From: Allgaiera indica
GTDB lineage: Bacteria; Pseudomonadota; Alphaproteobacteria; Rhodobacterales; Rhodobacteraceae
Direction: 5' to 3'
DNA: 64,000 bases
NCBI RefSeq assembly: GCF_900106675.1
Contig: NZ_FNOB01000020.1
Coordinates: 1-64,000, forward strand
Shown here: in pieces, positions 1 to 8,314 of the stretch
Numbering within the stretch: position 1 is the first letter of the stretch
Layout: every line of letters starts with the position of its first letter
Translations under genes and position numbers: made by a program
The notes under the pieces: generated by a model
What the model was told of the DNA's origin: nothing
The model's input: the letters and a program-made list of their open reading frames with translations, nothing else
Database searches by the model: none

Positions 1-118
1 AAGTGCTGCAAGATCTTCGGTCGAGCGGTTCGATCCGGTGACGCCGAAGCCGCCCAGTTCGACCCCCAGCGCCTCGCCCTTGCCCGAGGATGACACCGGC
101 AGCAGCTTCAGGGCCGGC
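1..118 (-). other. Possible partial coding frame off the left edge
   Basis: The minus strand from about 118 to 1 has a stop-free frame with plausible composition (it includes SSSGKGEALGVELGGFGVTG). It ends where IstB homology starts on the other strand. It could be the remnant of a gene disrupted by the IS21-type element. I do not recognise a family, and at this length an open frame in high-GC DNA is weak evidence. Confidence 0.2.
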
Positions 119-119
119 T

Positions 120-413
120 TTTGTCCAGCTGTTCGAATACAAGCTGCTGATCATCGACGAGCTGGGCTTCGTGCCCCTGAGCAAGACCGGAGCCGAGCTT
201 CTGTTCGAACTGATCTCGCAACGCTACGAGCGCGGCGCCACGCTGATCACCAGCAATCTGCCCTTCGACGAATGGACCGAGACCTTCGGCTCCGAGCGTC
301 TCACCGGCGCGCTGCTCGACCGGCTGACCCATCATGTCCACATCCTCGAGATGAACGGCGACAGCTATCGGCTCGCACAGAGCCGCGCCCGAAACAGCGC
401 CAAAGCGAATTGA
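120..413 (+). pseudogene. istB: IS21-family IstB helper ATPase, C-terminal fragment
   Basis: The translation carries the Walker B region (LLIIDELGFVPLS), the sensor-like stretch LITSNLPFDEW and the RLTGALLDRL-HHVHI block typical of the C-terminal half of IstB, the AAA+ helper of IS21 transposases. The N-terminal half with the Walker A motif is absent. Homology begins abruptly near base 120, next to unrelated sequence, so this is a truncated and presumably inactive remnant. The matching IstA transposase is not in the window. Confidence 0.8.
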
Positions 414-539
414 AGCCATCGCAGAATTGGTCCTGACGGACCAACGCGCCCCGGCAACCGCCAGCTATGTGAGGAGCGCGGCTGCCGGGGCGCGAAGCGT
501 TCCATACGCTTCAATCCGACAACCCCTCAGGTGGCAGAC

Positions 540-574
540 TTTTGCTCCGCCCCGTGGCCGGGTTTTGCTCCGCC
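540..574. repeat. IS21-type terminal repeats
   Basis: TTTTGCTCCGCC occurs at 540-551 and 563-574, 23 bases apart, about 130 bases downstream of the istB fragment and followed by GTTGACA. Spaced repeats of this kind are transposase-binding sites at IS21-family ends. I read this as the right end of the element to which the istB fragment belongs. The bases between 414 and 540 show no gene. Confidence 0.5.
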
Positions 575-592
575 GTTGACACCGCCTCACCA

Positions 593-623
593 TGAGCTCG
601 TCCGGGACTCCCAGACGAGCTCA
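593..623. repeat. 10-bp perfect inverted repeat (hairpin)
   Basis: TGAGCTCGTC (593-602) and GACGAGCTCA (614-623) form a perfect 10-bp stem with an 11-base loop. There is no T-run after it, so it is not a typical intrinsic terminator. It lies between the IS21 end and an IS6 remnant, in a stretch without genes, and may be an element end or a leftover regulatory hairpin. Confidence 0.5.
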
Positions 624-692
624 CGGATCAGCCCTCCAACGCCAAAACGGCTGCCGCAAGTGGGAAATCAATGGGGCGCAGGCGCCGCATAC

Positions 693-836
693 AGCTGAGG
701 GCAAACCTGTGATACGCCCATACTGCATAAGCGATGATTGACCGCGGGAAGCGGTACCCTTTGAGCGGCGGAGCTTCGATGTTGATCATCCAGACCCGCT
801 AAGCGCCAGACCAAGCCTCGTCAACCTGACAGAGCC
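693..836. mobile_element. IS6-family right-end remnant
   Basis: These 144 bases repeat 13213-13356 with only two differences seen by eye. They end in TGACAGAGCC, the terminal inverted repeat of the IS6 copy at 12550-13356. Only the right end, with the start of a minus-strand transposase gene, is kept. It is in the same orientation as the fuller copy, so the two bracket 837-12549. Confidence 0.85.
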
Positions 837-939
837 CTCCGAGGGAGCCTTCAGCTGGACCCTGCCGGGAGTTCTCCGCCAGAGATCTCGAGGTGCGCGG
901 GCCTAGGGCCCTTGCCGTCTTCGGCCCTCTTTCTGGAAA

Positions 940-1221
940 TCAGGCGCTCAGAAGCGCGCGGCGAACGGCCTCGGGCTCCTTTTCCAGCATCTGGAGAAGG
1001 GCCGCGGCCGGACCGCTGAGCCGGCGCTGCCCTTGCTCCCACTTGCGATAGCCGGACAGGCTCATGCCCATGATCGGGGCCATCTGCTTCTGGGTCAGCT
1101 TCGCACGCATACGCACGGCCTTGGGCTCCAGCGGTGCATGGACGACCGCCGGGCCCTCGCCCTTCGCATGGGCCACAGCCTCGCCCAGGGACTGAATCAG
1201 ATCATCGCCAAAAGTGCTCAT
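940..1221 (-). CDS. HigA-like antitoxin, XRE-type HTH
   Basis: This 93-residue protein has a C-terminal Cro/XRE helix-turn-helix (about residues 38-75: RAKLTQKQMAPIMGMSLSGY, then KWEQG) of the COG2944/HigA type. It would bind and neutralise the RelE/HigB-like toxin encoded just upstream and repress the shared promoter. Its start overlaps the toxin stop by four bases, so the two are translationally coupled in the toxin-first order typical of higBA. The N-terminal third is probably the toxin-contacting part (inference). Confidence 0.8.
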   Translation of the reverse strand: MSTFGDDLIQSLGEAVAHAKGEGPAVVHAPLEPKAVRMRAKLTQKQMAPIMGMSLSGYRKWEQGQRRLSGPAAALLQMLEKEPEAVRRALLSA

Positions 1222-1565
1222 TTCCGTGCCTTCCGCTCTTCCTTCAGTTGCCGCACCAGCTTCCGCACGGCCTTCTTCTCATCCGAGGTCAGGTCCGTCT
1301 TCGCGTTCTTCGGGTAGATCAGGAGCGCGTAGAGCGGGATCTCATCATCCAGGTAGTAGTAGATCACCCGCGCGCCGCCTCTCTTGCCCCGGCCTGGCAC
1401 CGCGAACCGCAGCTTTCGAACGCCGCCCGTTTCCGGGATCTCGTCCCCCGCCAGAGGGTTCTCCGCGAGGAACTCGATCAGTTCCTGCTTGCTCTCCTCG
1501 TCGAGAAGCTTCTCTACCTGGCGGGCAAACGTCGGCGTCTCCGCGACGGTTTGCATTCGCTTCAT
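1218..1565 (-). CDS. RelE/HigB-like toxin
   Basis: This basic 115-residue protein fits the RelE/ParE/HigB fold: an acidic helical N-terminus, then KLRFAVPGRGKRGGARVIYY and ALLIYPKNAKTDLTSDEKKAVRKL near the end. Family members are usually ribosome-dependent mRNA interferases. It is the first gene of a two-gene operon with the antitoxin at 940-1221. The position inside plasmid-like DNA suggests a role in replicon stability (inference). No truncation is seen. Confidence 0.82.
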   Translation of the reverse strand: MKRMQTVAETPTFARQVEKLLDEESKQELIEFLAENPLAGDEIPETGGVRKLRFAVPGRGKRGGARVIYYYLDDEIPLYALLIYPKNAKTDLTSDEKKAVRKLVRQLKEERKARK

Positions 1566-1588
1566 ATATACCCCATTGGGTTACTATT

Positions 1589-1720
1589 TCAACTGCTCTG
1601 ATAAAGCTCGTGGGCGGCCCGGGCAAGGTCCTTCTTGTTTCTGGGGATGGTCATGTCGCCGGCCTGGAACGTGCGCCCGGCTCGGTCGGACCACTCCTCG
1701 CGCTCGGCGTCCGTGAACAT
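1589..1720 (-). CDS. Possible small ORF with Cys pair
   Basis: A 43-residue minus-strand frame starts at ATG 1720 (MFTDAEREEWSDRAGRTFQA and onward) and ends in HELYQSS. The frame stays open upstream and includes a CDLC motif without a good start codon, so it may be the tail of a longer or decayed protein. It lies between the ribbon-helix-helix gene and the toxin gene on the same strand. Composition looks coding-like, but I recognise no family. Confidence 0.25.
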   Translation of the reverse strand: MFTDAEREEWSDRAGRTFQAGDMTIPRNKKDLARAAHELYQSS

Positions 1721-1797
1721 GACGCACAGATCGCAGTGGGGAGCAGAGGCGGCCGCGGTTCTCGGCCCGGCTGCAGAAGATGCCCGGGGTTGGCCCC

Positions 1798-1980
1798 CTA
1801 CCCTCTCCCGTGCCGCTGCAAATACTCGGCAACGGCGCGTCGTATCACTTCGGGCCTGGTCGGCAGATCTTCCGCGATCCTGCGGAACGCGTCGATCTCC
1901 TTGATCATGTCGTTGCTCATCCGGACCATCACCGGAGAGGTATCCTCTGGCGGCCGGCCCATCTTTTTCTTCACAGTCAT
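1798..1980 (-). CDS. Ribbon-helix-helix DNA-binding protein
   Basis: This 60-residue protein has the CopG/Arc-type pattern: a basic start (MTVKKKMGRPPED), a beta strand VMVRMSNDMIKEIDAF, and a second helix RPEVIRRAVAEYLQRHGRG. The start at 1980 is preferred because GAGGAATCTC precedes it; an upstream in-frame ATG exists. Such small proteins are usually auto-repressors or antitoxins. A dyad just upstream (1993-2008) is a plausible operator. It is divergent from the gene at 2104. Confidence 0.7.
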   Translation of the reverse strand: MTVKKKMGRPPEDTSPVMVRMSNDMIKEIDAFRRIAEDLPTRPEVIRRAVAEYLQRHGRG

Positions 1981-1992
1981 GAGATTCCTCAC

Positions 1993-2008
1993 AAAGTGGG
2001 TTTACTTT
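1993..2008. promoter_or_regulatory. Candidate operator of the RHH repressor
   Basis: AAAGT-GGGTTT-ACTTT is a perfect 5-bp dyad with a 6-base spacer, 12 bases before the ribbon-helix-helix start in an AT-rich patch that should hold its promoter. Autoregulation through such a site is usual for the family; binding here is inferred. Confidence 0.35.
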
Positions 2009-2103
2009 ATGATTACCTCATTTCATAATGATCGGGCGAAGGCAAGAGCGCCAACTCCCACCTTCGCCCTAACCACAAACGATCTCACTCCAGGAGACCG
2101 ATC

Positions 2104-2607
2104 ATGGCTATCGCCACCGCTACCACGCGTATCCGCGTGACTGAAGACACATCCGTCTTCCCTCCCTCCCCCATCCTTCAGCTCTTTGCGGCGGCGCTCG
2201 ACGCTTTCGCGGAGTTCATCGCCCGCGAGCGTGACCTCGTCGGGGTCGATGCCTGGGATCCGGCCTTCCGCGGCTGGCTGGCCGATGCGGAGACCGCTCA
2301 GGACCGGCTCTCGGATCTGCAGCATGCGCTGTTGGCGGCACCGCTCCTGCTGCCGGCGGATCGGCCGCTGAAGCTCGCGGCCTACGTGCTGCAGGCCACA
2401 CTCGGCGCGGAGCGGCCCGAGGAGGTCGCGCATCTGCACCGCGTGGCCCGAGAGAAGACCTCGTTCTTCCGGCTCCAACCAAGCTCCGCTGCAAACCGGC
2501 GGGTGAACCGGATGCTGGTTCGGGGACTGAGGCTTTACGAGGACTTCCTCACCCTCGATCTCGTCGGCCACGGCGACGAGGACGCGGAGCTCAGCCCTTC
2601 GCTCTGA
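2104..2607 (+). CDS. Hypothetical plasmid protein, helical
   Basis: This 167-residue protein begins at ATG with GGAGACCGATC upstream, a good ribosome-binding site. It is predicted mostly alpha-helical (ALDAFAEFIARERDLV, LSDLQHALLAAPLLLPADRP) and has no signal peptide or membrane segment. I recognise no named domain. It is the first of a co-oriented group with the zinc-ribbon GIY-YIG-like gene and the FtsH-like protease gene, all plasmid-type genes of unclear job. Confidence 0.7.
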   Translation: MAIATATTRIRVTEDTSVFPPSPILQLFAAALDAFAEFIARERDLVGVDAWDPAFRGWLADAETAQDRLSDLQHALLAAPLLLPADRPLKLAAYVLQATLGAERPEEVAHLHRVAREKTSFFRLQPSSAANRRVNRMLVRGLRLYEDFLTLDLVGHGDEDAELSPSL

Positions 2608-2761
2608 TCGCCATTTCCTGAGCCGGGATCCCTGTCCCTGGTCCGGTCGTGCATCGCGGCCGGACGGCGGAGACCTGCGTCCCGCGATCTCCCCATGCTT
2701 CTTCCGGGCCCGCCGTGGCGGTCCCGTCTTTCCCCCACCCCAACGGCCAAGGAGACCTTCC

Positions 2762-3775
2762 ATGCCCCATACCGATCCTTCCACCCTGATGATCCACGGC
2801 GTGCCCGAACAGATCATGCCCGGCGCGCTGCATCCGCAATGGGTCGAGGCCGCCCGCGCCAAGGGTTTCGAATTGGTCGCCCGCGTGCGCAATCGATACA
2901 ACCTCGCGCTGCGCTGCAAGACCTGCGGCGAGCTCGTCCGCAAGGCGGTCTATGTGCTGATGACCAGCGATCGGCCGCTCTGCGCCCACTGCCTGGAGAA
3001 CGCCTGGGCAAAGACCGCAGAAGCCGCAGGCCTGCGTCTCCTGCGTCGCGATCCGGGCACAACCCAGTACGCCTTCTACCTTGCGCCCTGCGGCCACGAG
3101 ATCCGGCGGCAGTTCGAGTTCGTCAGGCGGATCGCGCGCGGCGAGGTCAAGCACCGCTGCGAGATCTGCCACGCCGCGCGCGAGGCGGCGGAAGCCGCTG
3201 CCCGGGACTGGGAACTGATGAGCGCGGACCCTGAGGGAGACAGAGGCTACCGGCTCTACCGCCACAGCAGCTGCGGCACGGAGGCGCGTATCGCGCGGGC
3301 GAACATGCAGACCGGGCGCTTCACCTGCCCCGGCTGCGGCGAAAGTTGGGCCACGGCGCCCAGCCATCTCTACGCGATGCGCTTCGAGATCGCGCCGGGG
3401 AAGTCCGTCGTGAAGCTCGGCTACTCGCGCGATCCGCGCTCCCGCCTCGACCACCAGCTCCCGCGCGACAAGGATCTGCCCCGGCAGCTTCTCTGCAGCG
3501 TGCCTGTGCGCTCGGGGACGCGCGCCCTGCGGCTCGAGCGCAAGCTGCACAAGCAGCTGAAGGCGGCCCACCCTGGCGCAGTCGTGCCGACCGCAGCCTA
3601 TGCCGGCGCGCTGAAGGTCAAGTCCGAGATCTACCGGCCCGAGTTCGAACAGCCAATCCTGCGCGCGCTGCGCCGGGTCGCCCGCGAGGAGGTCCGTGCG
3701 GCAAAGGGGACAGCCACGGACCCGAGGCCCCGCCGGCCCCCGCATCATCCGCCGCGCCGTAAGCGCCAGCGCTGA
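2762..3775 (+). CDS. Zinc-ribbon protein with GIY-YIG-like nuclease domain
   Basis: This 337-residue protein is preceded by AAGGAGACC. The first 195 residues carry several Cys pairs in zinc-ribbon arrangement (CKTCG with CAHC, CGHE with CEIC, CGTE with CPGCG), suggesting up to three metal-binding modules. Residues about 200-240 (HLYAMRFEI, then VVKLGYSRDPRSRL) resemble the core of GIY-YIG/T5orf172 endonuclease domains. The C-terminus is very basic (RPRRPPHHPPRRKRQR). DNA binding or cleavage is inferred from these features; the substrate is unknown. It lies directly upstream of the FtsH-like protease gene. Confidence 0.65.
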   Translation: MPHTDPSTLMIHGVPEQIMPGALHPQWVEAARAKGFELVARVRNRYNLALRCKTCGELVRKAVYVLMTSDRPLCAHCLENAWAKTAEAAGLRLLRRDPGTTQYAFYLAPCGHEIRRQFEFVRRIARGEVKHRCEICHAAREAAEAAARDWELMSADPEGDRGYRLYRHSSCGTEARIARANMQTGRFTCPGCGESWATAPSHLYAMRFEIAPGKSVVKLGYSRDPRSRLDHQLPRDKDLPRQLLCSVPVRSGTRALRLERKLHKQLKAAHPGAVVPTAAYAGALKVKSEIYRPEFEQPILRALRRVAREEVRAAKGTATDPRPRRPPHHPPRRKRQR

Positions 3776-3896
3776 GGTGGCGGGGTGGCCGCCGCCGCCC
3801 CCGTGCGGCGGCTCCCCCTCTGCCTCCCCTGCCCTCTCCGATCTCCCCCTCCCGGCCACTGCCGTGGCCTGGGTCTCCCCAAACGACAGGTGCCCC

Positions 3897-6152
3897 ATGA
3901 CCCAAGCATACGCCCCCCGCCCCGCCTGGCGCACGCTCGCCGATCTCGCGCTCAACCGCCTGCGGCTGCGCTCCGCGACCGGCACCCCGGCGTTCCCCTT
4001 CGCACCGCTGGAGGCGGGCAAGTCCGGCGGCGTCGGCTCCGGCATCGAGAGCCTGCGCGACGATCTCGACGTGTTCGAAGACGAGGTGGAAGCTTCCGGC
4101 AAGACCGTGAAGGCCAGGCCGCTTCCCCTCCCCCCTGCCCTCACCCCGTTCCGGCTGCGGCCCGATCCACGCCATCTGCAAGCCCTCCTGCGCCTTGCCT
4201 TCGCCCTCGGCTCCACCGCAGCCTGGGAGGCCTGCCTTGAGCCGCATCGGCTCACCCTCATCGAGGCCGGGCAGACCTGGCTGCTGACCCCGCTGCAGGA
4301 CGTCATCACCGGCGGCTTTGCCGGCGATCTCCGGGTCGTTCATCGGGCCCGCCAGCTCGGGGCGCTCGGGCTCCACGAGGTCCTGCCCAGCCGCCGCGGC
4401 GGTCGCCTGGAGAAAGACCCCGCCACCGCCCGCGACATCGCCCAGCTTCTGGAAGACATCGCCGCCAACCCCACCCCCGCGATCGGGCTCGTCACCGATG
4501 CGGGTCTGCTGACCGAGGAGCAGCGTGCGATGTTCGACCACCACCTCGTCTTGCCACCGCTCTCGCGCGAGATCCTGATCGCCCATCTCGCCGAGAGCCA
4601 TCGGGGCACGGTCCCCGCCGACGCGCTGGCCTTCCGCACCACGCTGCCCTCGGACGAAGTGCTGGCGCAGCAGGATATCCTCGGGCTGATCAACGGGCTC
4701 CGCGCACCCACGGCCCCCGAGGTCGCCGCGCGGTTGCCGCACGCCCTGCCCCCGGAGGAGAAGGTGGAAGCACCACGTCCGCGCGTCAGCCCGGGGCCGA
4801 CCCTCGCGGAGTTGCCGATCCCCGTCGACCTGAAGGAGATGCTCACGGGGGTGAGCGCGGACCTCCTGGCCTGGAAGGCAGGCGACCTCGCCTGGTCGGA
4901 GATCAGCCGTGGCGTGCTGCTGGTCGGTCCCCCGGGTGTCGGCAAGACCGAGACCGGCCGCGCGCTCGCCCGTGGTGCCGACCTCACCTTCGTCGACTGC
5001 TCGCTCTCCGCCGGGCTCGGGCGGGACAAGCATCTGGGCGAAAGTCTCGGCCGGATCCAGGCGGCCATCGACCGAGCCAAGGCGGAAGCGCCCTCGATCC
5101 TGTTCCTCGACGAACTCGATGCCGTCGGGGACCGCGCGAACTCGCTCGGCCACAACAGCGGCTACGAGCGGCGCTTCATCACCGCGCTCAATGAGATGCT
5201 CGACGGCTTCGAGGGCCGCGAAGGCGTCTTCGTCATCGGCACCGCGAACCATCCCGAGCAGATCGACCGGGCGCTGATGCGCGCGGGCCGGTTCGACCGG
5301 GTGATGCGGATCGCCCTGCCCGACCGCAAGGCCCTGACGCAAATCCTGCGCCTGCACCTGGGCGAGTCCCTCTCTGGCGCCGATCTCGACCGGCTCGCAG
5401 CCGACGCCGTTGGCAGCTCGGGGGCTGATGTGGCGGCTGCAATCCGCACTGCGCGCGGCCTGGCGCGCAGCCGGCAGGAGGCCTTCGCCGAGACCCATTT
5501 GGCCGAAGTGATCGGCGCCAGGCGCCGGCAGGAGCTCTCTGCCCTCACCCGCCGCATGGCGATCCACGAGGCCGGTCATGCCATCGTCGCGAACCTGCTG
5601 GAGCATCCCAACCCGATCCGCATTGCCTTCACCGCGGAAGGCGCCGAGACGACCTATGCGACGGACGACAACCTCGGCACCAAGGCGGCGCGCGACGCGA
5701 GGCTCGCGGCCCTGATGGCGGGGCGTGCGGCCGAGCTCCTGATGCTGGGCGAGATCGCCGAGGGCAGCGGTGGGTCTGCAATGAGCGACCTCGCCCAGGC
5801 CACGCTCATCTCCCTCCGCGAGGAGCTGAGCTTCGGGCTCGGCGCCGCTGGCGCGCTCTGGTTCGCCGATGTCCCCGATCCGGCCGTCTGGCTCGTGCGA
5901 GACCCGCAGCTCCGCGTCCGGGTCGAGGACCGTCTCGCCGAGGCCTCCCGCGCAGCCCGCGAGATCCTCGCCTCCCGGCAGGAGGTCATCACCCAACTCG
6001 CCGACACGCTCGTCGCGCAAAGAGAACTCAAGGGCGAGGTGTTGCGCGAGCTCCTCCTCCAGAAAGAGACCTGTGTCCGCCGGATCGGCCACGGGCCTGA
6101 CGCGGAGAGCACCGCCGTCGGTCTATACGTGCCGGCAACAGGGGGCGGATGA
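3897..6152 (+). CDS. Soluble FtsH-like AAA ATPase/zinc metalloprotease
   Basis: This 751-residue protein joins an AAA+ domain to an M41-type peptidase domain. Walker A is GPPGVGKT at about 343-351, Walker B is ILFLDELDA at about 401-409, and the second region of homology with the Arg finger is RAGRFDRVMRI. Zinc ligands are HEAGH at 557-561 and a likely third ligand Asp in SAMSDLAQAT. Unlike FtsH it lacks N-terminal membrane helices; about 300 residues of unassigned sequence come first. The ATG at 3897 is chosen because homology with the second copy starts there (MTQAYAPRPAW versus MTHATTPRPAW). A decayed paralogue lies at 53436-54977. ATP-driven proteolysis in the cytoplasm is inferred from the family. 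Confidence 0.85.
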   Translation: MTQAYAPRPAWRTLADLALNRLRLRSATGTPAFPFAPLEAGKSGGVGSGIESLRDDLDVFEDEVEASGKTVKARPLPLPPALTPFRLRPDPRHLQALLRLAFALGSTAAWEACLEPHRLTLIEAGQTWLLTPLQDVITGGFAGDLRVVHRARQLGALGLHEVLPSRRGGRLEKDPATARDIAQLLEDIAANPTPAIGLVTDAGLLTEEQRAMFDHHLVLPPLSREILIAHLAESHRGTVPADALAFRTTLPSDEVLAQQDILGLINGLRAPTAPEVAARLPHALPPEEKVEAPRPRVSPGPTLAELPIPVDLKEMLTGVSADLLAWKAGDLAWSEISRGVLLVGPPGVGKTETGRALARGADLTFVDCSLSAGLGRDKHLGESLGRIQAAIDRAKAEAPSILFLDELDAVGDRANSLGHNSGYERRFITALNEMLDGFEGREGVFVIGTANHPEQIDRALMRAGRFDRVMRIALPDRKALTQILRLHLGESLSGADLDRLAADAVGSSGADVAAAIRTARGLARSRQEAFAETHLAEVIGARRRQELSALTRRMAIHEAGHAIVANLLEHPNPIRIAFTAEGAETTYATDDNLGTKAARDARLAALMAGRAAELLMLGEIAEGSGGSAMSDLAQATLISLREELSFGLGAAGALWFADVPDPAVWLVRDPQLRVRVEDRLAEASRAAREILASRQEVITQLADTLVAQRELKGEVLRELLLQKETCVRRIGHGPDAESTAVGLYVPATGGG

Positions 6153-6316
6153 ACAGTTGGGCCGGGCGTCCAGCCCGTGTCAAAATGTCGAGGAAAAAAG
6201 TTGCCAAACGACGGCCGCGAATGTCGAGGTTTCTTTCTATAGTGCTGGCACCGCAAACGCGGCACTTTGGATCCGGAGCGCCCGACGCGCGACCCGCCCG
6301 CCCCGTCGGCGCTATT

Positions 6317-6411
6317 GCGTGCGTATTTCGCGGAACATGGGCGGTGATTTCACGCGATCTCGGGCACGCGTTTCACGCCATCTCGGGCAGCCATTTCACG
6401 GATGTGGGCAG
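6317..6411 (+). repeat. IS21-like end with four spaced repeats
   Basis: Four copies of a TTTC(A/G)CG...GGGC pattern follow each other at about 22-23 base steps (for example TTTCACGCGATCTCGGGCA and TTTCACGCCATCTCGGGCA). A homologous block lies on the other strand at 22881-22966, sharing GTGCGTATTTCGCGGAA. This resembles the multiple transposase-binding repeats at IS21-family ends; no istA or istB gene adjoins it. The rest of 6153-6633 shows no gene. Confidence 0.5.
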
Positions 6412-6633
6412 GCTGGTCGACAAGGTTCATTGAGTCAGGCCCGATCTGCCCTGCCCTGGAACTCGTCAGGCTTGACCGGCGATCCCAGGGGAAACCGCCA
6501 TTCGTGCTTGTCGCAGCGATGCTGGTCGGCGAGTGTGGCGGTCGTTGGCCAGCACAACCCGCCGCCGCTTCGTCTATGATTGCGTCCGCGCGAGCGGGGC
6601 TGCGGATGATAACTTCAGGAGCCGGAACAGAAC

Positions 6634-7074
6634 TTGCCGAAGAAACGCCCACCCCGAAATCTGACGCCGGGACTTTGTCAGCGTCTTCAGCGCGAGATGC
6701 TCGAAGCTTGCCGAGAAGTTGCCGCCGGGCATGGTCTGGCGATTGACGACAAAGGCCTCAGCAGCGTGGACCTGCGCTGGGGCTTTGAGATCGCCTTCAG
6801 GGTGTCCATCCCGCTCTCGGATGGAAGGACGCTGGACCCGGAACAGCTGCGCTTCGAGGCTCTGGCCGAAGCCTTCGGGCTGTCGCCAGGCGACTTCGGG
6901 CGGGAATTCGGTACCGGCCGTGACAGATACCGGATCACCGGCATCGATCCACGGCGGCCGAAGTATCCAATCTCCGCCGAGCGCGTGCCAGATCGGCAAG
7001 GCTTCAAGTTCACCAGCGACCAGGTGGCGCTTCTCTTGCAGAAGGGCATGAAGGACGTGACGCCGCGCGAGTAA
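6634..7074 (+). CDS. Conserved hypothetical protein, TTG start
   Basis: This 146-residue protein is basic at the N-terminus (MPKKRPPRNLTPGLCQRLQ). Its middle (LDPEQLRFEALAEAFGLSPG, then GREFGTGRDRYRITGIDPRR) resembles small proteins often seen on alphaproteobacterial plasmids. The start is TTG at 6634, with AGGAG some 13 bases upstream; a later start is possible. No catalytic motif is recognised. It stands alone between an IS21-like end and an IS66 remnant. Confidence 0.6.
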   Translation: MPKKRPPRNLTPGLCQRLQREMLEACREVAAGHGLAIDDKGLSSVDLRWGFEIAFRVSIPLSDGRTLDPEQLRFEALAEAFGLSPGDFGREFGTGRDRYRITGIDPRRPKYPISAERVPDRQGFKFTSDQVALLLQKGMKDVTPRE

Positions 7075-7114
7075 GAACGCCCGCGTCGGGTGAGGGGCGC
7101 GTTGCTGACCTCCA

Positions 7115-7290
7115 TCACGTGCTGATGGCAGAACCCATGACGCGGAGTCGCGGAACCGACGCGCCCGATGGCCGGCCAGTTGATGGTGGAGCTTCTCGAT
7201 CAGGATCGCCTTCGCCGTCGCCTCGGCCCGGAGCCGCGCGGTGAAGGAGCGCAGTTCCTCGGGGAAAATTCGATACGACAAGATGCGCAG
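7115..7290 (-). pseudogene. IS66-family TnpC N-terminal fragment
   Basis: The minus-strand translation contains LRAEATAKAILIEKLHHQLA followed by GHRARRFRDSAS. This matches the leading coiled-coil/leucine-rich segment of IS66 TnpC (…IEKLKHQLA..RRxRFG.xSE). The remainder of the gene is missing on this side. Other IS66 pieces lie at 17937-18055 and 60352-60600, so a once complete element appears dispersed or several copies decayed. Confidence 0.5.
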
Positions 7291-7419
7291 CCACGCGACC
7301 GGAGACCGGAGCTGCAATGGCTGGACTTCGGGGCGCGGGCCTTTCATCTTCGGACCGATCCAGCGTTTGCCGGGATCGAGCCCCGGTGGCAGATCGACCT
7401 GAGGGCGGGAGACTTCGAG

Positions 7420-8112
7420 ATGAGCGCGCAAGAGCTGATCGGAAAACATGTCGTCGTGACCGGAGGGACCGGCGCGCTCGGCCGGGCCGTGGTGAAGCGG
7501 CTGCTCGACGCCGGGCTGGTTTGCCATGTGCCAAGCCGCCGGAGCGTGGCGGCCGGGGCCGACCGGCTGCATACGGCCTTCGGTGTGGAGCTCGCGGACG
7601 AGGTGAGCGTGGCCACGTTCTATGCCGAGGTCCCCGATCTCTGGGCCTCGGTGCATCTGGCCGGCGGCTTCGCCATGGCGCCGCTGGAGGCGATCGGCCG
7701 CGCCGAAATCCTAAGCATGATGCAATTGAACACGCTCACGACCTTCCTCTGCTGCCGAGCCGCCGTAGAGGCGATGCGCAAAGGCGGCCGGGGCGGACGC
7801 CTCGTCAACGTCGCGGCGCGCCCTGCACTGGAGCCGCGCAAGGGTGCCCAGATGGCCTCCTATGCCGCCAGCAAGGCCGCGGTCGTGGCGCTTACGCAGG
7901 CGCTGGCGGAGGAGCTAAAGGCGGACCGCATTCTAGTGAATGCGATCGCGCCCTCGACCATGGACACGCCAGCCAATCGTGCGGCGATGCCCAAGAGCGA
8001 CCCGACGAAATGGCTAAGCGTGGAGGCTGCGGCCGAAGCGGTCCTGCAGCTGATTTCGCCAGCCAACATGGAAATCAGCGGCGCGGTGCTGCCGCTCTTC
8101 GCCCGCGCCTAA
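7420..8112 (+). CDS. Short-chain dehydrogenase/reductase
   Basis: This 230-residue SDR has the NAD(P)-binding glycine motif TGGTGALG near the start, an HLAGG segment, and the catalytic Y-x-x-x-K in SYAASKAAV, with an upstream Asn/Ser region less clear (LVNVAARPA in place of the usual ..NVSS). The start at 7420 is preceded by GGGAG. Substrate unknown. Length is normal for a classical SDR. The lack of an obvious catalytic Ser two strands before the Tyr makes the activity uncertain. It precedes a DHFR-like reductase gene by 200 bases. Confidence 0.75.
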   Translation: MSAQELIGKHVVVTGGTGALGRAVVKRLLDAGLVCHVPSRRSVAAGADRLHTAFGVELADEVSVATFYAEVPDLWASVHLAGGFAMAPLEAIGRAEILSMMQLNTLTTFLCCRAAVEAMRKGGRGGRLVNVAARPALEPRKGAQMASYAASKAAVVALTQALAEELKADRILVNAIAPSTMDTPANRAAMPKSDPTKWLSVEAAAEAVLQLISPANMEISGAVLPLFARA

Positions 8113-8314
8113 GCCGCCCTGTCGCGGAACTGGCCGGATGGGGCGGTTGATGGCACCCTGCCAAGGCCTCAACGGCGATCCTGCGGGGCTGGTCGATCGA
8201 AAACGTCTGGCCGAAAAAATCTCGGGGGCTGTCGAAATGCGGGGGTGGCTTTCGACCAGTATGCAAGGCGGTCGCACGCGCCGATCGTCGGACCCAAGGA
8301 AAGGAGCATTGGGA

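Noticed and set aside
3618-6092. An 824-residue minus-strand open frame opposite the FtsH-like protease gene
   Set aside because: It is a mirror of codon bias in a high-GC gene. The plus strand carries complete AAA and HEAGH motifs; the minus frame has none and is Gly/Glu/Arg-rich.
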